Shown here one piece after another: positions 15,137 through 18,246 of a stretch of 18,246 nucleotides of DNA (positions are counted from its first letter, which is position 1; each line of letters begins with the position of its first letter). The stretch is from positions 1 to 18,246 of the forward strand of contig MHXM01000092.1 of NCBI GenBank assembly GCA_001825565.1. Direction: 5' to 3'. The DNA is from Desulfuromonadaceae bacterium GWC2_58_13. GTDB taxonomy: Bacteria; Desulfobacterota; Desulfuromonadia; Desulfuromonadales; Trichloromonadaceae. Made by a program: the position numbers and the translations under genes. The notes under the pieces were generated by a model. The model was not told the DNA's origin. It made no database searches and worked only from the letters and a program-made list of their open reading frames with translations.

Positions 15137-15430
15137 GTGGGCAACCCCGGTTTGTTAAAAGGAACAGGCGTCGCCCTGACCACGGGGGAACCATCCCGAA
15201 TCGCATGGGTGGTGGCAGGCAATGGCGGGGGCAGAAGGAAGCGAGAGGAAGTGAGCTGCACATAGCCCAAGCGAACCCGATTCGGCGCGGCATGTGGGGC
15301 AGAACTTTGCCTAAGGCGCACCCGAATTGCCCAGGTTGGCTGAGCGGAAAAAGAACAGGGGCCGTATGCACGGCCCGAACCTACGGTTCCATAAGAGGGA
15401 TGACAGGTTACCTCACCCCCCCCCCTCGAT
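15137..15430 (+). mobile_element. Probable degenerate, ORF-less group II intron remnant
   Basis: This stretch fills the gene-free gap before trpE. Seen directly: it starts GTGGGC six bases after the terminator T-tract, and CTGCACAT (15256-15263) pairs with ATGT...GCAG (15292-15302, 3-nt bulge). Other hairpins are present, and the end is CTCGAT. The 3' part resembles intron domains V and VI (separate entry). From recall of the family, group II introns begin GUGYG and bacterial ones often end CUCGAY or similar. The AAGGAAGCG element (15237-15245) also occurs in class C domain I. Class C introns insert just behind terminator hairpins, as here. No reverse transcriptase ORF remains, so it would be an internally deleted copy. 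It could instead be another structured RNA or repeat. Confidence 0.45.
15358..15430 (+). ncRNA. Group II intron domain V/VI-like structure
   Basis: GGGGCCGTA (15358-15366) can pair with TACGGTTCC (15382-15390), including two G-U pairs, as in the lower stem of domain V (consensus GAGCCGUA with UACGGUUC). The catalytic AGC triad position reads GGC, and the 15-nt apical part lacks a clear GNRA-capped stem, so it is probably inactive. An alternative local hairpin is GGGCCGT-ATGC-ACGGCCC (15359-15376). Downstream, GAGGG (15395-15399) can pair with CCCTC (15423-15427) around AGG-TTA-CCT, like domain VI. A C10 run at 15416-15425 disrupts it. Confidence 0.4.
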
Positions 15431-15467
15431 TAGGCCTGAACGGGCCATTAATGCAGGGGTATGAGCC

Positions 15468-15497
15468 TTGACGGTTTGCGAAAAAACGTGGTAAGTT
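15468..15497 (+). promoter_or_regulatory. Putative sigma-70 promoter for trpEGD
   Basis: TTGACG (15468-15473) matches the -35 box at five of six positions. TAAGTT (15492-15497) follows after 18 bp and is preceded by TG-G, an extended -10 pattern, though the -10 itself matches only three of six bases. The transcript would start near 15504, about 20 nt before the trpE ATG. That leaves no space for an attenuator or leader peptide. Confidence 0.5.
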
Positions 15498-15523
15498 ACC
15501 CCACTTTTATTTTCGGAGAGCCG

Positions 15524-17005
15524 ATGTATTTTCCCACTTCAGACCAATTTGTCATCCTTGCCGAACGGGGCAACCTGATCCCCGTTTATCGTGAGATTCT
15601 TGCTGATATGGAAACCCCCGTTTCCGCATTCAAAAAAATCGACGACGGTACGACCTCTTTTTTGTTGGAAAGTATCGAGGGGGGGGAAAAATGGGCGCGT
15701 TATTCCTTTCTTGGCAGCGGCCCTGGTCGGGTTTTCCGCAGTCGTGGTCCGAACTATGAGATTCTTGAAAACGGCGTGGTGATAGCCGGTGGCGCTTGCC
15801 TGGACCCTCTGGAAGAGTTGAACTCCTTCATGGCGCCGTACCGTCCGGTTCAGATTGATGGCCTGCCGCGCTTTTTCGGTGGAGCGGTCGGGTATCTCGG
15901 TTACGACATGGTTCGCTTTATCGAGAATTTACCCGATGCCAATCCGGCTGAAATCGGTGCTTATGATTCCTGTTTTCTGTTGACCGAAAAATTACTTATT
16001 TTCGACAACATGCGGCAGAAGATCAAGGTGGTTTGCAACGTGCATCTGACGCCTGGCGCAGATCCCGAAACGGCTTATAGGCAAGGAACGGAACAGATCG
16101 AGGAGATGATTGAACAACTGCGCAACCCCCTTCCTCGAACAAAAATCACACCCGAGATCGATGATGTGGAAATGCAGGCCAATTTTTCTCCCGCCGGTTT
16201 CATGGCGGCGGTAGACCAGTGCAAGGAGTACGTGCGAGCCGGGGACATTATCCAGGTTGTACTGTCGCAGCGATTTTCCGGAGACCTTGGCACTACCGAC
16301 CCGTTTGACATTTACCGGGCGCTACGTACCATCAACCCCTCTCCGTACATGTTCTTTCTTCGTTTTGGAGACACTCAGGTGGTCGGTGCTTCTCCCGAAG
16401 TGCTGGTTCGTAAAGAAGGGGACCAGGTCGAGGTGCGTCCCATTGCCGGTACCCGGCCGCGGGGGCTCTCCGCCGAGCAGGATCAGGCTTTCGAAACCGA
16501 GTTACTGGCCGATCCCAAGGAGTGTGCCGAACATATCATGTTGGTTGATCTCGGGCGTAATGACCTGGGGCGGGTATGCTGCACCGGGTCTGTCGAGGTC
16601 ACCGAATTGAAGGTCATCGAACGCTATTCCCATGTCATGCACATCGTTTCCAATGTCCGTGGCCGGCTTCTGGAGGGTAAGGATGCCTTCGACGTTTTCC
16701 GGGCAACCTTTCCGGCCGGAACCCTGAGCGGGGCACCAAAAATCCGGGCCATGGAAATCATTGACGAACTCGAACCCTGCCGCCGCGAAATCTATGGCGG
16801 CGCCGTCGGTTACTTTTCTTTTTCCGGCAATATGGACATGGCTATTGCCATCCGCACCCTGGTGGTTCGGGGGGGGAGGATTTATCTTCAGGCCGGCGCC
16901 GGCATCGTGGCCGATTCGGACCCCGCAACGGAGTTCCAGGAGACGGTCAACAAGGCTCGTGGCGCCATGACGGCGCTTTCCATGGCGCGAAAGGGGCTCA
17001 ACTGA
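15524..17005 (+). CDS. trpE: Anthranilate synthase component I
   Basis: TrpE turns chorismate into anthranilate with ammonia supplied by TrpG, the committed step of tryptophan synthesis. I chose ATG 15524 (493 residues, MYFPTSDQFVILAERG) over ATG 15461. It has GGAG at 15515-15518, and the longer frame would run through the putative promoter. LLES at 47-50 is the tryptophan feedback-binding motif. The chorismate-binding domain has PIAGTRPRG (306-314), DLGRNDLGR (342-350), GTLSGAPKIRAMEI (399-412) and QAGAGIVADSDP (456-467). Two G8 runs (15679-15686 and 16869-16876) lie in coding sequence. The trpE stop is 2 bp before the trpG ATG. Confidence 0.97.
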   Translation: MYFPTSDQFVILAERGNLIPVYREILADMETPVSAFKKIDDGTTSFLLESIEGGEKWARYSFLGSGPGRVFRSRGPNYEILENGVVIAGGACLDPLEELNSFMAPYRPVQIDGLPRFFGGAVGYLGYDMVRFIENLPDANPAEIGAYDSCFLLTEKLLIFDNMRQKIKVVCNVHLTPGADPETAYRQGTEQIEEMIEQLRNPLPRTKITPEIDDVEMQANFSPAGFMAAVDQCKEYVRAGDIIQVVLSQRFSGDLGTTDPFDIYRALRTINPSPYMFFLRFGDTQVVGASPEVLVRKEGDQVEVRPIAGTRPRGLSAEQDQAFETELLADPKECAEHIMLVDLGRNDLGRVCCTGSVEVTELKVIERYSHVMHIVSNVRGRLLEGKDAFDVFRATFPAGTLSGAPKIRAMEIIDELEPCRREIYGGAVGYFSFSGNMDMAIAIRTLVVRGGRIYLQAGAGIVADSDPATEFQETVNKARGAMTALSMARKGLN

Positions 17006-17007
17006 CC

Positions 17008-17574
17008 ATGCTCCTCATGATCGATAATTACGATTCCTTTACCTACAACATCGTTCAGTACCTGCAGGAACTCGGCGCGGAGGTTGCGGTGTATCGCAAT
17101 GACAAAATCTCGGTTGCCGAAATTGAAAAGAAAGCTCCCCGGCAACTTGTAGTCTCTCCCGGGCCATGCTCCCCCATCGAGGCCGGGATTTCCGTCGAGG
17201 CAATTCAGCGCCTGGCTGGTAAGATGCCGATTCTTGGAGTCTGTCTCGGGCACCAATCGATAGGGTACGCTTTTGGCGGTAAGGTAGTGCGTGCCGCATC
17301 TTTAATGCACGGTAAAACCAGTCCGATTCATCATGATAACCGGGGCTTGTTTACCGGTCTGTCTAACCCCTTCGAGGCTACCCGCTACCATTCGCTAATT
17401 GTCGAGCGGGAGAGTTTGCCAGGCTGTCTGCGGGTAACCGCTTGGACAGAAGAGCAAGAGATTATGGGGATAGAACACCGCGAATTGCCAATCTGGGGAG
17501 TTCAATTCCATCCCGAATCGATCCTGACCGTAGAGGGAAAGCAACTGCTGGATAATTTCCTGAAAATGACCTGA
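17008..17574 (+). CDS. trpG: Anthranilate synthase component II, glutamine amidotransferase
   Basis: TrpG releases ammonia from glutamine and channels it to TrpE. The 188-residue class I amidotransferase has the catalytic triad C79 (GVCLGHQ), H168 and E170 (FHPES). The oxyanion-region motif is PGPCSP at 51-56. The N-terminus MLLMIDNYDSFTYN is typical. It is not fused to trpE or trpD. Some relatives of this size also serve p-aminobenzoate synthesis (PabA), but the trpE and trpD neighbours point to TrpG. AAGGGG at 16991-16996 is the SD. Confidence 0.96.
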   Translation: MLLMIDNYDSFTYNIVQYLQELGAEVAVYRNDKISVAEIEKKAPRQLVVSPGPCSPIEAGISVEAIQRLAGKMPILGVCLGHQSIGYAFGGKVVRAASLMHGKTSPIHHDNRGLFTGLSNPFEATRYHSLIVERESLPGCLRVTAWTEEQEIMGIEHRELPIWGVQFHPESILTVEGKQLLDNFLKMT

Positions 17575-17591
17575 ATCAATGGATTATCGGG

Positions 17592-17643
17592 GTAGGCCCC
17601 TTGTCCGCCCGCATCAAGGGCAACCACTGGGGGTTGCCCCTAC
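17592..17643 (+). repeat. Hairpin repeat between trpG and trpD
   Basis: GTAGG (17592-17596) can pair with CCTAC (17639-17643). Inside, GGGCAACC (17618-17625) pairs perfectly with GGTTGCCC (17632-17639) around a 6-nt loop; C17639 can belong to only one of the two pairings. Without a T-tract it is not a standard terminator. The GTAGG...GGGCAACC/GGTTGCCC...CCTAC layout is like small dispersed palindromic repeats in deltaproteobacterial intergenic regions. The 8-mer GGGCAACC also occurs at 15139-15146. Confidence 0.55.
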
Positions 17644-17655
17644 AGAGGATTGCCC

Positions 17656-18246
17656 ATGATCAAGACAGCGATAGCCAAGGTTGTGGAACGCCAGGACCTG
17701 TCCGAGGCGGAAATGATCGAAGTGATGAACCAGATCATGGGCGGAGAAGCGACCCCGGCCCAAGTCGGTTCCTTCATTACCGCCCTGCGCATGAAAGGGG
17801 AAACGGTGGCCGAGATTACCGGCGCCGCCCGGGTCATGCGCGAACGGGCGACGCCGATCCGGGTCGGCCGGGTACTCGACATTGACCGCGAGGAGATCAA
17901 CCTTGATCGCGAGACCATTCTCGATACCTGCGGCACCGGCGGCAGCGGCACCAGGAGTTTCAACATTTCCACCACCGTGGCCTTCGTGGTTGCGGCCTGC
18001 GGCGCCAAAGTCGCCAAGCATGGCAACCGCAGCATTTCTTCGGCTTGCGGCAGTGCCGACGTACTGGAAAAGCTGGGGGTCAACCTCGATGTCACGCCGC
18101 AGGTCGTCGAGCGTTGCATCAACGAGATCGGGGTCGGGTTTCTGTTCGCTCCGGCTTTGCACGGAGCCATGAAGCACGCCATCGGACCTCGGCGGGAAAT
18201 CGGCGTTCGTACCATCTTCAATATCCTCGGGCCGCTGACCAACCCA
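17656..18246 (+). CDS. trpD: Anthranilate phosphoribosyltransferase (partial, cut by window end)
   Basis: TrpD joins anthranilate to PRPP, the second step of the tryptophan pathway. The first 197 codons are present; the family is usually about 340 residues, so the window cuts it. MIKTAIAKVVERQDLSEAEM begins the helical N-terminal domain. The PRPP loop reads CGTGGSGTRSFNIST at 92-106, KHGN is at 121-124, and GPRREIGVRTIFNILGPLTNP at 177-197 holds the anthranilate-binding Arg. Most relatives have Asp where Ser97 stands here. The later metal-binding acidic pair falls outside the window. AGAGGA at 17644-17649 is the SD. Third positions look more GC-rich than in the ribosomal genes. Confidence 0.96.
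   Translation, partial: MIKTAIAKVVERQDLSEAEMIEVMNQIMGGEATPAQVGSFITALRMKGETVAEITGAARVMRERATPIRVGRVLDIDREEINLDRETILDTCGTGGSGTRSFNISTTVAFVVAACGAKVAKHGNRSISSACGSADVLEKLGVNLDVTPQVVERCINEIGVGFLFAPALHGAMKHAIGPRREIGVRTIFNILGPLTNP

Noticed and set aside
15078..15371. A 97-codon minus-strand open frame over the terminator and the intron-like element
   Set aside because: It covers a certain terminator and RNA hairpins and has no protein motif.
15377..15389. GAACC-TAC-GGTTC as the T-arm of a tRNA or tRNA fragment
   Set aside because: No acceptor stem, anticodon arm or proper 7-nt T-loop surrounds it; the domain V-like pairing explains it better.
15205..15471. An 88-codon plus-strand open frame in the rplQ-trpE gap
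   Set aside because: Arg/Gly/Pro-rich product without a recognisable domain; it spans the structured intron-like RNA and runs into the trpE promoter region. Better explained as non-coding.
17601..17885. A 94-codon plus-strand frame overlapping the trpD start
   Set aside because: It is out of frame with the clear TrpD reading and has no motif; trpD is certain from its PRPP and anthranilate-binding motifs.

Overview
The window carries one long co-directional (+) run of translation genes followed by the start of a tryptophan operon. The organism is most likely a deltaproteobacterium of the Desulfuromonadales type (Geobacter, Pelobacter or Desulfuromonas relatives). This is inferred from the direct tuf-rpsJ junction, the fused S10-spc-alpha gene order, zinc-ribbon versions of S14, S4, L24 and L36, frequent TTG and GTG starts with strong Shine-Dalgarno sites, and an unfused trpE-trpG-trpD order. 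No database search was possible, so the placement is an inference.

Layout. Positions 1-83 are the last codons of tuf (EF-Tu). Positions 99-5108 hold the S10 cluster: rpsJ, rplC, rplD, rplW, rplB, rpsS, rplV, rpsC, rplP, rpmC, rpsQ. Positions 5121-11894 hold the spc cluster: rplN, rplX, rplE, rpsN, rpsH, rplF, rplR, rpsE, rpmD, rplO, secY, adk, map. After a 73-bp gap with a terminator-like hairpin come rpmJ and the alpha cluster (rpsM, rpsK, rpsD, rpoA, rplQ; 11968-15057). infA, which often sits between map and rpmJ, is absent. A strong intrinsic terminator at 15099-15131 closes the ribosomal run.

Positions 15132-15460 form the only long gene-free stretch. It does not look like random spacer. 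It folds into several hairpins and ends in a segment resembling domains V and VI of a bacterial group II intron. It begins just after the terminator T-tract, where class C group II introns are known to insert. I read it as an internally deleted, ORF-less group II intron remnant of about 294 nt. A putative sigma-70 promoter follows at 15468-15497.

Positions 15524-18246 hold trpE, trpG and a trpD cut by the window end. TrpE and TrpG form anthranilate synthase and TrpD adds the phosphoribosyl group, giving the first two steps of tryptophan synthesis from chorismate. A compact hairpin repeat separates trpG from trpD.

The ribosomal genes look intact and ordinary. The most interesting part is the intron-like element between rplQ and trpE. 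Smaller points are the missing infA, the hairpin before rpmJ, homopolymer tracts in and near trpE, and a GTGG-Ser variant in TrpD.
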